DNA of 64,000 nucleotides from Episyrphus balteatus (lineage: Eukaryota > Arthropoda > Insecta > Diptera > Syrphidae), in the NCBI RefSeq assembly GCF_945859705.1, contig NC_079135.1, forward strand, positions 34,149,679 through 34,213,678. Direction: 5' to 3'. A program made the position numbers and the translations under genes. Below the pieces are notes generated by a model. It was not told where the DNA came from and ran no database searches. It saw nothing but the letters and a program-made list of their open reading frames with translations. Below are positions 49,123 through 60,480 of this stretch, piece after piece (within the stretch, counting starts at the first letter, position 1; each line of letters starts with the position of its first letter).

Positions 49123-49330
49123 CAAAAGGGAACGAAACACTTTGTTTAAGAATGCACTCGCAAAGCTAGCTAGCGTGAGTAAGTCACATTGCAGTTTTGC
49201 AAGGCGAATTCGAAGTCGATTCCTTGTGGGAGCACTTAAATAAATTTGCTCTGAACAACCAAGGAAAGATGCCTTTGCTTGCTGCTGTTGCTCGTTTCTG
49301 CTGCTGCTGCTACTCAGTTGCACTCAACGT
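49123..49330 (-). other. Candidate alternative 5' exon (CAG-rich leader) upstream of the RhoGEF exons
   Basis: On the minus strand a GC-richer stretch with GAGTAGCAGCAGCAGCAGAA and AACAGCAGCAAGC leads to a plausible donor TTTTG|GTAAGG at 49,123. Such CAG-rich leaders are common in fly 5' exons, and the strand is right for the gene downstream. The frame is open but starts from no convincing Met and does not obviously join in phase. A second donor, AGGA|GTAAGTAC, is at 49,815. These could be non-coding first exons from alternative promoters; this is inference only. Confidence 0.25.
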
Positions 49331-50702
49331 ACCTAAAGCAAGCAGCATTAAGTGTAAGAGCATGTTAAGCGTGAATTTCCCTAATAAAGATTCTCTATTT
49401 GATTAAGTCATACACATACTTTTTTAACGCCCGTTCACTCCGGAGAGTCCTTTTTTTTCATAGAGTACCCTGTATTTCATGTTTTATATTTTTTCACTCT
49501 CCATTTAAATTATAACTCACCCGAGTATTATTTGCACTCACACACTTTTTGCAGCGTGAGACAAAAATCAAAAAAATTAATTTAATCACCGTCTTTAAGG
49601 AACAAAAGTTCTCAATCAAAGCTTTTGCTTGCAATTTTTTTTTTGCTTAGTTTCTTAGCAATTAAAACTGATGGAGCAGAGCCGAGCTGAGTCGAAGCAA
49701 AGGCAAAAGACTCACACAAAGCTGCCGGAAGGAAATCTGTTCGGGATTAGGATTCAACATTTTAAGCTTTGTGCAAGTTACCGTGACGAAATGCAATTTA
49801 CAGAAAGTACTTACTCCTCACTGCCACAGCCGACTTTCTGTTGGTGTTGTACGTATTTTTTTCTCTTCTCGAAAATGTCTTCAGAGTGTTAAATATTGTT
49901 AAGTTAGACAAAATGTTACAACTGCCAACAACACTTTGGTGTAATTGAGAATCAGTTTTTACAACTCGATGAAATTGAAGAAAAAAAGGTGGTAGGTGTA
50001 GGTATAGATTCTTGTATATTTTCAAAATTGCATGTCAAACAAAAATGTTTTTATTTTAATTATTCCAATGGCTTCATGTTGTGGCAATAATTTATAATTT
50101 AATGGGTTAAGGCCCAACATAAATAATATGTTTTTCATGCATATATTCATGACATGTTATGCCTATTTAAATTATGTAGGTATATGTATTTATCTGCATG
50201 TACAACATGACAGTAAAAAGTTGTGTTTTCTGAATAGCGTGAAAACGGTTATGAAATAATTCTAGCCCATTGCTTGAATCAAAAATGGAATAAAACATTT
50301 TTCAATGAAATTTAAGATATCTGCCTTCCATATATGGTCCATATGTATATTTGGAAAAAAAATTTTCGTTGCTATCGGATCAGTCATTTCGGAAAAGTGA
50401 GAAAAAATTTGGTAATCAGAAATGCTTATTCGTTGGTTTAAAAATTGAGTGACATGCAACTTCGAGTAAGTAATTTTGAGACTTTATTTGAAATTCAGAG
50501 ACCGAAAACAGTAAACATTTTACACTAATTAAATAAATATGCGGTTTCCATCGCACAAATGCAAAATGTAGTACCACTTCATAAACACGTAATCTGTGAT
50601 TTTTGTTATACATTCCACGTGGACTTTTTTAAATTAACTAAGCGCTAATCACAATCATTTTGTTTGTTTATTGGCATTATTTTGATAATTCTGAAATTTA
50701 AA
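49331..50702. other. Intron or upstream sequence, nothing firm
   Basis: No domain-bearing open frame. The donor-like site at 49,815 (minus strand) lies here; otherwise the stretch is AT-rich. Confidence 0.4.
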
Positions 50703-50962
50703 ATCCCGAGTAAAAATGGAATTCCACAGCACCACAGCTGCACCACGTTCGCAGCACTTTTTGACCGCCGCACCTACGCTGCATCAGCACGTCCGCACTA
50801 TGATCAAACATTTCTAAACCGCCGCACCAGCGCTGCAGCACGTCCGCACTATGATCAAAAATGCGGCGAAAATTCCTGCAAACGGCGCGCGGTGGTGCAG
50901 CGGTGGTGAGGCGCTCAAGATTTTTTTTTTTTTAAATTCAATTTCTATTTTTACTCGGGATT
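50703..50962. mobile_element. 260-bp inverted-repeat element with GC-rich core
   Basis: AATCCCGAGTAAAAATGGAA at the left end is matched in inverse orientation by TTCTATTTTTACTCGGGATT at the right end. The core is strikingly GC-rich against the AT-rich surroundings and contains a ~57-bp tandem duplication (each copy includes CAGCACGTCCGCACTATGAT, at about 50,776 and 50,829). No coding capacity and no clear target duplication. Confidence 0.75.
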
Positions 50963-53900
50963 CGAATCGTAAATCGTTTTATCTCCTGCTAAGAATTGCG
51001 GTAATGATGATTTCTGTTTAAAGTAAATATTTTCAAAAATCTAGGACTTGTCTGGATATGAATTTGAGGCCTTTGGACCATTCTTTTTTAAAGATACACA
51101 TCTACAAAAACCGATGAACAAATTTTCTTTTCTTCAATAGCTTTGCCAATCGCAGGTTTAACTGTGAATTTGATTTTTAATTCACCGTGACTAGGATTTT
51201 TAACAGTGATTTAAATTTTTTTTTATAAAAATTAAAAAAAAAAACTTACACTAAAAAAATAAAAAATGACACGTAAAAAAACTATTTTAACGTAGGAGAA
51301 GTGGAGGCAAGACCCCTTTAGTGTTTAACCGTCTTAAAAACCAATAAAAAACATCTTTTAATTGAAATAAAGTGTTTATTCATTAATTTTATTGTTTTTT
51401 TGTAGGAAATCTCATCATAAAAAAAAATTAAAAAAATACTGAAGAAAAGATAATACGTTTTGAAAAAAACATCTAACAAAAAATGGTCTTGCCCCCATGT
51501 GGGGCCCTATCAACTTCTATTGACAATAAAACTTTTCTATCTTAAAATATGGAATCAATAATCACAAACGTATGCTATATTTTCTTCGGTTCCCAACTTT
51601 TATTACAAAAAAAAGAAAAAGTTAAAACTTTTAAATATCTCATTTAAAAAAGTACAAATTTCTTTTCACACGAAACATGACAATTTGATAAAAAATCACA
51701 AAATCTATTATATATATTAAAGTTTGGTTTTGTGTACGTTCGCTAACTGGCCACACCGGCTAACTTATTTTCTTAATTTTTTTTTAAATCAAAGAGGCAT
51801 AAGAGGAGAAGGTTTAAGGCAAAAAATTAAAGATTTTATAGCGTAAATAGGGGTAACACGACATTGAAATAAGAGGCTATTTTCTAAACGGTAAGTCGTA
51901 AAGAGTTGACTTTTTTTTTTAAATGATAGACAAATTTATTCAATAGTTAAAAAAGATATTGAAAAAATTCAAAAAAATTTCAAACCCAAGTTGTGAAGGT
52001 TTTTTTTGCAGTCATAGCCGTTCGACAAAAGACTAGTTAAAGGTACGCAACATTTTGCACAGAAATTTGAGTTACACCATGAGAAAGATATTAAAAAAAA
52101 ATTAGGGGTCTAAAACGGATTTTTTTCATAGGCCCTGTATTTTGAAATAAAAATTTTTGAAAAACAACCTAATTTTTAGGGACATTTTTGAGTAGTCTTT
52201 TATTTTTTTGGAATTTTTAAAAGTCTGCAAAAAATCTCAAACTTATAGGAAATATAGGTTTTTATAATGCGCATGCATTTACAAACAATTTTTAAAATGA
52301 TTTTTGACCGAATAACGGGTAAAACAATATTTTTTTGTTCCAAGTTTTTTGGCCGTTTTTAACAGTTTTTTATTTTTATCTTTTTTTCTTCAATAGATAA
52401 ATGAATGAAATTGTAGATAGAAAATGGGCAAGACTATATTTTGTACAAAGTTTCAATTAATTTTGTAATGACAAATTTGAAATAACGTTAAAATAAAACT
52501 CTATTTTTCAATACGTTACATCTTTTTATTAAAAGTTTAAAAGTGAATATTTTTTAAATTCATTTTACGAACTTTTCCAATTTTGATCCCTTTTTTTTTA
52601 TTGAAAAACGATAACTCTTTATAGAGTTGAAAATTAGAAACTAATACAAGAAATATCGGAACGAAGTCCCCCGGGTCAGCTAGTTTACTATAACTTTTCG
52701 GGATTTCAACCAAACTTGACATTTATTTTATATTACAAGCTCTGCCAATTTCTGATTTTACTAGGAACTGAAGATACCCTTCGTTTAAGTGGCCAACCGA
52801 TGCGACTCGCGGAAACCTTTGATTTTTTTCGGAGCAATATATGTACCTATGTATACGGGAATGTTTTTGAACGGAATACACGCGAATGCACTGAAAATGA
52901 CTTTTGACCTGTGATTTTGCTCAAAAAACTTTTGCTTCACTTTTAGTGTAAACTTTAAACACAGAAGTTTTTTTCCATTATAATCGGTGTGCGAGAAATA
53001 AAATCATATCCCAGAACGAACTCGGCAAAATGATATTTAGGGTAAATGCTTTATTTGTGCGAACTGTGAATTAAAAAGTGAACACTCAATTCACGCTTAT
53101 TATCACGGTAATCACTGGTTTATCTATGAAATGTTCACAGGTAGTAATTGTGATTTGTTATTCACAGGTTAAAATCACAGTCGTTATTTTTTGCTCATCT
53201 CTAGATTCTATGCTTTGATTAATCGTCAAGTGTTTGCTTCTATAACCGAATTTGTGTTCAGCAGTAAGAACTTTTTCTTCTGTGATTGGCTAAACAATCT
53301 TAACTTGTTCTGAAAAATAAAAGAACTGCTTTGAACAATATCAATTGTTTCACCATTACAAGAAAAATAGCTCTACAATACAAGAAACTATAGTGAAACT
53401 AAAATTGTATCATTTTAAAAAATTAATACATGATACCGATTCTATACAGCTTTACTTTTTTACCTCAGCAATTGGAGCCTTGAATTTGTTTTTGTTTTTG
53501 CATATGATCAATTCAAACTCAGTGTGTTGTATAATAATGTTAAAAAAAAAAAAAACAGTCAAAAGCTATTGAAAAATAAATAATAATACCAGCAATATCT
53601 AAAATTATAGTCCAGAAGGTGGAGCTGTCAGAAGTTTCTCTTGTGTTTAAAGTATTTATATAGGAAAGTTGTAACTTATTACCAATCTTCTAAAAATCTC
53701 TAAAAATACAGAATGGGTAATTTACATTATTTTGAAATAAGGAACTAAGTTGGTCAATGATTAGGTATGATTGGTCAAGTATTTGTATCCTTTTCTTTTC
53801 AAAAAGTTAAAAGTACATTAAAAAAAATTATCCAATCTTCAACCTTAAATCATAAACTACACTTGAAACCCTGTTTCTGTAGCAACCACTTTGTTGCTTC

Positions 53901-54134
53901 TCACAATTCGGATGGAAAATGGGCATAAAACATTTTTACTAGTGGCACGTGATTTTTCAAATGCTATTTCCATTCCACGCTCTATGTTTTGTGTTTGTGT
54001 GTGAAGTTTCTTGTTCTTCAGAAACAAAAGCGTCAGAAAAAAATTCAGAAACCAATGAAATATCTAAGTAGGTACTATTTCTGCATCCATCCACACAGCA
54101 GAACTGGCATGATATTAGAAAAGAGTATACTTAC
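50963..54134. other. AT-rich sequence within the presumed long intron; possible old element at 51.7-52.7 kb
   Basis: Bases 51,715-52,690 run from an AAAGTTTGGTTTTGTGTACG start to CCCCCGGGTCAGCTAGTTTA. Read in reverse, the latter (TAAACTAGCTGACCCGGGGG) resembles the end of a repeat type common in insect genomes, so this may be a dispersed element. I see no protein. The remainder is AT-rich with short open frames. Confidence 0.35.
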
Positions 54135-54374
54135 CTCTACCAACACTCTTTTTTTATTTAGTTTTCTTCTTTTCAAATCTAAATGTACTTTTAGTGAACC
54201 CATTTCAACTGTGCTTCCACAGTATAAATTTTCGAGCTTCTCAGAGAGAAATCCTTGAAGTTGTAAATTCCTGATGGTAGTTCTAGCAATTTGTGTCAAA
54301 TAGTTCCGCTGTATTGCTTCTCCTGCATTTTTTTGTTGTTCTCTTTTGTTGTCTTTTCGTCCTTGCAATGACAA
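54135..54374 (-). other. Candidate alternative 5' exon with a strong splice donor
   Basis: The minus strand is open for 80 codons ending at a consensus donor GTAGAG|GTAAGTATA (exon end 54,135). An internal ATG at about 54,205 in good context (GAAATGG) would give MGSLKVHLDLKRRKLN and a phase-0 junction. That does not match the phase of the next RhoGEF exon, so it could be a non-coding leader or unrelated. Suggestive only. Confidence 0.22.
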
Positions 54375-55060
54375 GAAAGAGTGGCAGAGGGTATTTCAAG
54401 TAGAATAAAAAAAATATCCTTTCTATAAACATACACAGAACAGGAAACTATCCACCCTGTCTGGCTGGTAACTCGTGCATTGATAATGCGAATTTATGCC
54501 TTCGATTTGCTTAAAATGCTGGAATATTAGTTTGTTTATTATTTCATGGGTTTTTCGTTTGTTACTTTTTTTTTGTCCTTCTTATTCCCGTGATGGTGAA
54601 TGTTTATTTTTTTTCCTGAAGAGGTAGAATTTGGTATACATCCTGTCTGGACTTCTTTGGTGCATAGGGAAATAAAAGCAAAACGTTGCCATTTAACTAT
54701 GTGCCACTCGAATAATATCTTGAGTTGATGGTCAACATTTATTCAGTCATTGCTTTATTTGAAAATAGCTTCCACTATTTTTTTTTTTATTTTGTAAACT
54801 ACAGACTTGACAAGAGTTGTCTATTTAGACTATTTGAAAAAATATATTTTCGCCGAGAATTCATATTTAAGGAGTTGAGTAAATTGAGCATTTGGTGAAA
54901 TACTGTTTTTGCATGTGACAAATATTTAATTTTAAACTTCAAAAAAAAGAGTTTGAGTATCAAAATTATTTCAAAGCCTTAAATTGTAAAAATTTTCAGA
55001 GTTCGCCTTCTTGAAATTTATTTAAACATTTATGTAATTTTAATTGTAAATAGTCATTTC

Positions 55061-55682
55061 GGGATCGGGTCAAAATTCTGGCTTTAAAATTCTGCTTTTC
55101 AAAATTCTGCTTTTTTTCTTTTCTGTTTTTCAAAATACTGCTTTTTAAAATTCTGCTTTTCAAAATCCTGCCAGCATTAATGTAATTCAACATTGGTACT
55201 TTCCTAATTTTTTTTTTTATTTAAGTGTCGCAAATATTTTTGGAATTCCATATACTGACTTTCTTTCAAATAAAATATGTAAACTAATTGGAACCGATGT
55301 TGTTTGATAGACAATATTCTTTTTTTTATTCAAATTTTTGAATATTCATCTTTATTTGATAAATTAATAAATTTTTAATTATTTTCGGAAATGTTTTATA
55401 TTAAAAACCTTTTCTTAATATTTTCAAATTTATTCATTTATAAAACAAAAATTAATACGCATTAAAAAATGACAAATTTTCAAAAAGATGATTTTACAGA
55501 ATTCTACAATAAATTAAAAAAGGGTTTGGAAAATGTTAAAAAGCGCGCGCTTTTTAACATTTTCCAAACCCTTTTTTAATTTCTTGCAGAATTTTGAAAA
55601 GCAGAATTTTGAAAAACAGAATTTTGAAAAACAGAATTTTGAAAGCAGAATTTTGACCCCGGCAGAATTTTGACCCCAACCC
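55061..55682. mobile_element. 622-bp inverted-repeat element made of CAAAATTCTGCTTTT repeats
   Basis: Both ends read GGG...GGGTCAAAATTCTG inward, and each arm holds four to six copies of a CAAAATTCTG(C)TTTT motif, inverted between arms (55,067-55,175 and 55,585-55,675). Flanks AGTCATTTC (55,052-55,060) and AGTCATCTC (55,683-55,691) are a possible 9-bp target duplication with one mismatch. The centre is a 72-bp perfect palindrome. There is no coding sequence, so it is a non-autonomous element. Confidence 0.78.
55511..55582. repeat. 72-bp perfect palindrome with no spacer
   Basis: Two 36-bp arms meet at GCGC|GCGC (centre between 55,546 and 55,547) and are exact reverse complements, from AAATTAAAAAAGGGTTTGGA on the left to its mirror ending in TTTAATTT on the right. 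It can form a full hairpin or cruciform. Confidence 0.97.
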
Positions 55683-57454
55683 AGTCATCTCATCTGACCG
55701 GAGCTTTTGTCAGTGTTTATTTACATTAATCTCTTTTTTTGGATTAGCCAACCTCACTCAAATTCATTGATCGTTCGAACGCAATAATTGGGAACCCATG
55801 TAAAATGTCTTGCCTTTCCTTAACCACATAGAAGTTTTCATTTTAAAAGCGTCAACCTTAATTCGACGGTCAGATCGTTGCTTTGACGAAAAGCACTTTA
55901 GAACGTCAAGTGTCTCATCAATAGGTTGTTGTTGGAAACTATCAGGACCGGAAGACGCGTGCTCTTTAAAGAGTAGGACTCTTACCACTCTAAAACCATC
56001 TTTTCTTTCCGTTTTCAACTTAATTTAGATAGAACTTATCTAGAAACTTTTCTTTCCAGAAGTTTAAGTGTTCTCGGTGATTCTTCGATTATTTTGAGCT
56101 GTTGACAGAACTTTATTAAGCTTAAATTCTTTGAAAATGGCGCACTTATTTTTTCTTAAACTTTTGCAAATAGCTCTGGGAAGACATTAATCTTCTTCCT
56201 AAGACATTAAGAGCAGTTCAGTTACTTTAGACCGCAGTTACAGGAAACGCTCTAGAATATTCAAGAAAAATATTTTTGATTTCTACCCTACAAACAATTT
56301 TGCTTCTATAAAGCTTTATAGAAGCAACGGTAGCATCTATAAAGCTTTATAGAAGCAAAATTGTTAGTTGGGTATGCAGAGCATTTTGCGAAAATTTCAT
56401 ACTAGACGCTTAAAATTTTCGTCAAAAACATGTTTTTTTTGAAACAGCTTTGAATTTGTATGACTTTTTTTTTTTAATTCACTGTTCAAACACTTGAGGG
56501 CAGAATTAAATTTTGAAATTTTTCATTTTTTCTTCGGCATTTATATAGGAATATATTTTTTAATGGCATGTCTTCCTTTCAAGTTTAATGCGTATGTGCT
56601 CCAAAATTTGACCGCATCAAAAGCTATAAGTCTGAGCTGAAAACTGTATATTTTTTAGTGATAAGAAAATCATGGTAACATTTGTACAACTATTTCTGGT
56701 GTTTCTTCTTTGTCTTTTTTTCTTCAACTTAGTCATTCAATAAGTGTTCCTTCTTTATGTGACTAACTGGCTAGTAAATAACACCCAAGGGCACACACCA
56801 TCCAGGCCGAAAATATCTTCACAAAAAGAAAAAAAAAAAGCATCACCAACAGCAATAAAATTAACTTAGGTACTCCATTGGACTACCAGCTTGCAGATTG
56901 AAGAGATGTGGTTTCCTCGTTGTATGTTGTTATGCATTTAATTCCGGCATCCTGTATACACTCCGTCTTCTCCTTCCACGGACTTAATTATGGGTTCAAA
57001 GAGTCCATTTTATTTTCATCTCTATGTACCTACTTGGCGTGGTCGTTCCTACTTACTTGTTACCTTTTTACACCTGCTCGTTCATGATGTTGAGCTTTGG
57101 GTCTTATTATCTCTCCATTTTTTTTTTTTGTTTAGAGAGAGGTGGAGGCGAAGTTTATCGCGTTGGTGGACACACCAGACAGTATTTTTTTTTTCTATTA
57201 GCTTCCTTCATTCTGGAAGTAAATTTAGAAGAAAAAAAAACCAAACAATCTTTGTCCAGGTGATCCTTCAGCCAGGAACAAGAGACAACGACGCGTCTTG
57301 TTGCTTGCGTGACTTAGATTGCACGAAATGGATAAAAAACACACATACACATGCAACAGCAGCGAATTTAGAACTCATATTGGCGGACGAGGTGAAGTGA
57401 ATTAATAAAAAGTGTGTAAATATTGGTTCTACGTTATGGCAGGTGCTAGATTAC
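55683..57454. other. Presumed long-intron sequence, includes twin-hairpin element
   Basis: Apart from the 87-bp element listed separately, no repeat or exon is firmly seen. Open frames at 56,990-57,400 are low-complexity and run through T-rich tracts. Confidence 0.4.
56286..56372. mobile_element. 87-bp twin-hairpin element, copy 2
   Basis: Ends CCCTACAAACAATTTTGCTT and AAGCAAAATTGTTAGTTGGG are inverted repeats. The interior has two palindromes with TATAAAGCTTTATA cores. The flanking dinucleotide is TA on both sides, which would fit a Tc1/mariner-type target duplication, but the other copy (33,175) is flanked by AG. Confidence 0.8.
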
Positions 57455-57554
57455 CTGTCTTTTTTCTAGACATACCACGGAAACGCGGAACGACACGACC
57501 AAGTCCACGACGACCGACGATAGGTTTGCCACCTTCAAAACGATTTTCTCGTAC
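57455..57554 (-). CDS. Probable first coding exon of the RhoGEF gene
   Basis: On the minus strand an ATG at 57,473 gives MSRKKT and one extra base before a strong donor ACAG|GTAATC (exon end 57,455). That base plus the AT at the start of the exon at 47,346 makes Asp, giving MSRKKT-D-LSSCNLKTSTPSPP, so phase and sense agree over a 10,108-nt intron. Upstream of the ATG the same frame stays open for about 27 more codons (RFEGGKPIVGRRGLGRVVPRF), back to a TAG at 57,555. It could be 5' leader or extra coding sequence if an acceptor at that TAG is used, but no pyrimidine tract precedes it, so the ATG start is preferred. With it the full protein would be 1,397 residues. Confidence 0.5.
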
Positions 57555-59309
57555 CTACTCGATCTAATAATGGCTTTGGCCAGTCGACAGAGAGAGGATA
57601 GAAGATTCTCTTTTTTTTTGTATTTTTGTATTTTTAACTGTTTTTAGGGTTGTTCGGGTGGAAAGTCGTGACCAGAATTTAATTTTCCATTTCCTAGGAA
57701 CAAGGATTTTATTCAACCCAAAGTAAAGTATGTACAGGCAACTCGCTTAGTCGTCATCGTCACTGTCGTAATTTGGGTTGTGTGTTAAAGTAAGCTACAG
57801 CCCACTCTCCCGCTGATCCCCGGCGAGTCTTCTGCATGTTTGAAGCTTTTACTACTTGTACTGTGTTTCGAGTCCTGGGTCCCAGTGCGGTGTTAGTATA
57901 CCTACTCTCGCACCTGTCTTTCTGCATGAAATGTTAAGGTTTATGTTTCAAGTCGTTTGGGGAGCATTCAGGTGTCGCGTGGTGGGAATAAATCTGGCCA
58001 AAGGTGCTGATTGCGTTGGCGGCAGTAGCGGTGGGAGTCGTCTTCTATACACAAAAGTGGTCCTGGTAAAATGTTCTTTTGGGAAATTTATTAACTTACG
58101 GTCACACATTCTAACCGCACGACTTCACCTCAAATGTGTTATATTTGCGGAGGAGCTCCTTTATTTATCCTCATTCCCCAGGGAGGGAAAGAGACATCCT
58201 AACAAAAGAGAAGCTATCAGATGAGATGGAGCACTCGTCTCTAAGTTGATGTGATGTACAGAAGAAGTGGTTGCAATTATACCTGAAAGCAAGGACCATT
58301 CATATTGTATACTACCCCGCACCAAAACACCACAGGTCCCAGAGTGATATACGAGGCGATTAATTGGTTACAATTTATGAGTGAGCCACAATCATACAAG
58401 ACACAACCAAAATAACCATCATCCCAGAGAAAGGAGGTAAGTTGAGAATTGGAGAACCAAGATTGCTACGCCATTAGCGTACGACAATAAGGAAAATTAG
58501 GAATAATTATTCCATTATTTGATATGGTAACCATAGACGACGATTCGATTAGTTTTGTGAAGATATGGTAGGAATATTGTAATTGTTGTTGTTGGCTGGT
58601 GAATGGTTGTATGCTCTGCAGGAAAATTGATCATTAGAATGAAATTCTGAGGAAGAGATACAGATATTCCTTGAGGAATGTAAATATACAGTTTGCTATG
58701 CGTTAATTGTTAAGTGATTTGCTATGTTTTGAAATTCAAATTCCACCTTCGAGAGTATACCCTGCAACGTTCATAGAATAAATTATGTGGCTAAGAGTTA
58801 TGAGAAGGTTTCAACGATAAAATAGAGGTCAGGTACTGAAATGAATTGGTAATATTTTATTGTTGAAAGAAAAGTGTAGCAGAAATTTGTTTTAATAATT
58901 AAAAATTTTGCTAAAAAATGCAATCAGCGAAAAACAAAATAACCTATTTTAAGACAACACCTGTTTAATTAATTAGACCGCAAATTGCAAGATCACTAGT
59001 TTGAATCAGAAACGTGTATAGTACAATTACAATGGTTAGTGCGATGTATTTTGAAACTAGAAGTCTTTTGGTTCACCTCAGTCTTTGACACCTTAAACAT
59101 TTTTGTCATAGGTAGATTCAGGAATTCATCGGGTCGTTAAGACATTGATCAATTTGACTTTGAAGACAGACCAAAATTTTTTTTTACTTTTATATTTTTT
59201 TTTACTAAAAAATTAAAAAAAAAAAAATTTTGCGTGATAATTTATTTTATGGAAATAAACAGAAAAATATCTTAATTTTCATAAAATAAAGGATGGTAAC
59301 AACGAATAG
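57555..59309. other. Possible promoter side of the RhoGEF gene, no firm feature
   Basis: GC content is higher at 57,480-58,470 than in most of the window. A 122-codon frame on the plus strand at 57,856-58,224 has no motif and I do not call it. Confidence 0.35.
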
Positions 59310-59490
59310 TTCTTTTTAATGAGAAAAAATCAAGTCCCCTTGCCGAAAAAATGCATTTTAAAAAATTTCCTCCAAATCTATCGAAAGAGATATCTAAAGA
59401 AAAGTCTCTTTAAACACTTTTCATGAATGAAAGACAAATAAGTTATCGGCAAACCAGTTTCTTATATTCGCAAGCAGCTAACTAAGGTCC
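59310..59490 (+). repeat. Diverged piece of the ~328-bp repeat family
   Basis: AAAAAATCAAGTCCCCTTGC, then TTTCCTCCAAATCTATCG and a GTCTCTTTAAAC block occur in the same order as in the tandem unit at 20-22 kb. Confidence 0.65.
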
Positions 59491-59569
59491 TAAGTCTAAA
59501 AAACAAGTTGTGGTTCTAGGATATGAGTTGTTTGCAAACGGGCTTGAGCATTTATGTACCTACAAAAAT

Positions 59570-60140
59570 TACTATTTTTACTTGCTCTATAGTATTGGTT
59601 TCGTGTCGAAAAAAATTTGAGGTTTTAATCAAAACCAACATTACGATGATGGAGAATTTCAAAAAAGTGGGTCTCGCAATTCCGTCCGTGCGTCTGTGCG
59701 GTTGTGCGTCCATCTGTACACATTTCCACAGCCTAAACGGGTGGACGGATTTTCTTCAAATTTGGTATAGATGATTTTTATAGAATTCTGAAAGTTGTTT
59801 TTTTTTTTGTTTTTTTATATCTTGTTTAGAACGTATACCTCCCATACAAAAAAATACGATATTGCGAATTTCTCGAAAACGGCTCTAACGATTTTGATTA
59901 AACTTTGTATACGTAATATTTAAAGCAATGGCAATAAAATTGCATTTTTTTTTCTCAAAAAAGTCAAATAGAAAAAAAAAATTTTTGTATGAAAAAAATT
60001 TAGTCGGCTCTTCCGCAACCTCAACAAATTTTCTTTAAAATTTATTTTACAGGCAGCTCGTAAAATCTACAAGTAAACTAACATAAAAGTGCTTTGAACT
60101 GCAAGAGCAAGTACGTGCGACCCCAGTCGTGCATTTTATT
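59570..60140 (+). mobile_element. Single arm of the fold-back element family
   Basis: Landmarks run in the same order as the right arm of the 24.2-26.3 kb element: ACTTGCTCTATAGTATTGG, CATTACGATGATGGAGAATT, CAGCCTAAACGGGTGGACGG, AACGGCTCTAACGATTTTGA, and the terminal AGAGCAAGTACGTGCGACCC followed by CAGTCGTGCA at 60,106-60,133. The terminal ~30 bp are identical to those at 26,261-26,290, so this end sequence defines the family. Internally deleted, no coding sequence. Confidence 0.75.
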
Positions 60141-60480
60141 TTGAACATTTTCGAAAAAAATCCAAGAAAAAAATGCATTTTAAAAAAGTTTCATCCAATT
60201 CAATCGAGTGAGGCATCCAAAGAAGGGTTTCTTTAAGCTCTATTCATGACTGAAACCCAAAAGTTACTTTAAGGCATAGGTATCTGAAAAGTTATCTGCA
60301 AACCATTTTCTCTTATCCAGAAAAAGTTATATTTGGACGAAGGTCTTTTGACAAGTTTTTATTTGAAAATATTTCGGTATAAAAATTATAAATCTATTTT
60401 TTTCAAAGATTTTCGAAAAAAAAAATCCAAGGAAGCCGAAAAAAAAACAATTCCTCCAAATTCATCGAGTGAGACAATGA
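60141..60480 (+). repeat. Diverged copy of the ~328-bp repeat family
   Basis: GTTTCATCCAATTCAATCGA, GTGAGGCATCCAAAGAAGGG and TTTAAGCTCTATTCATGACT follow the order of the tandem unit, and a second set of landmarks (TCCTCCAAATTCATCGAGTG) appears at 60,450. Confidence 0.65.

Noticed and set aside
57856..58224. 122-codon plus-strand frame
   Set aside because: No motif, no homologue that I recognise, and no splice or start context to support it.
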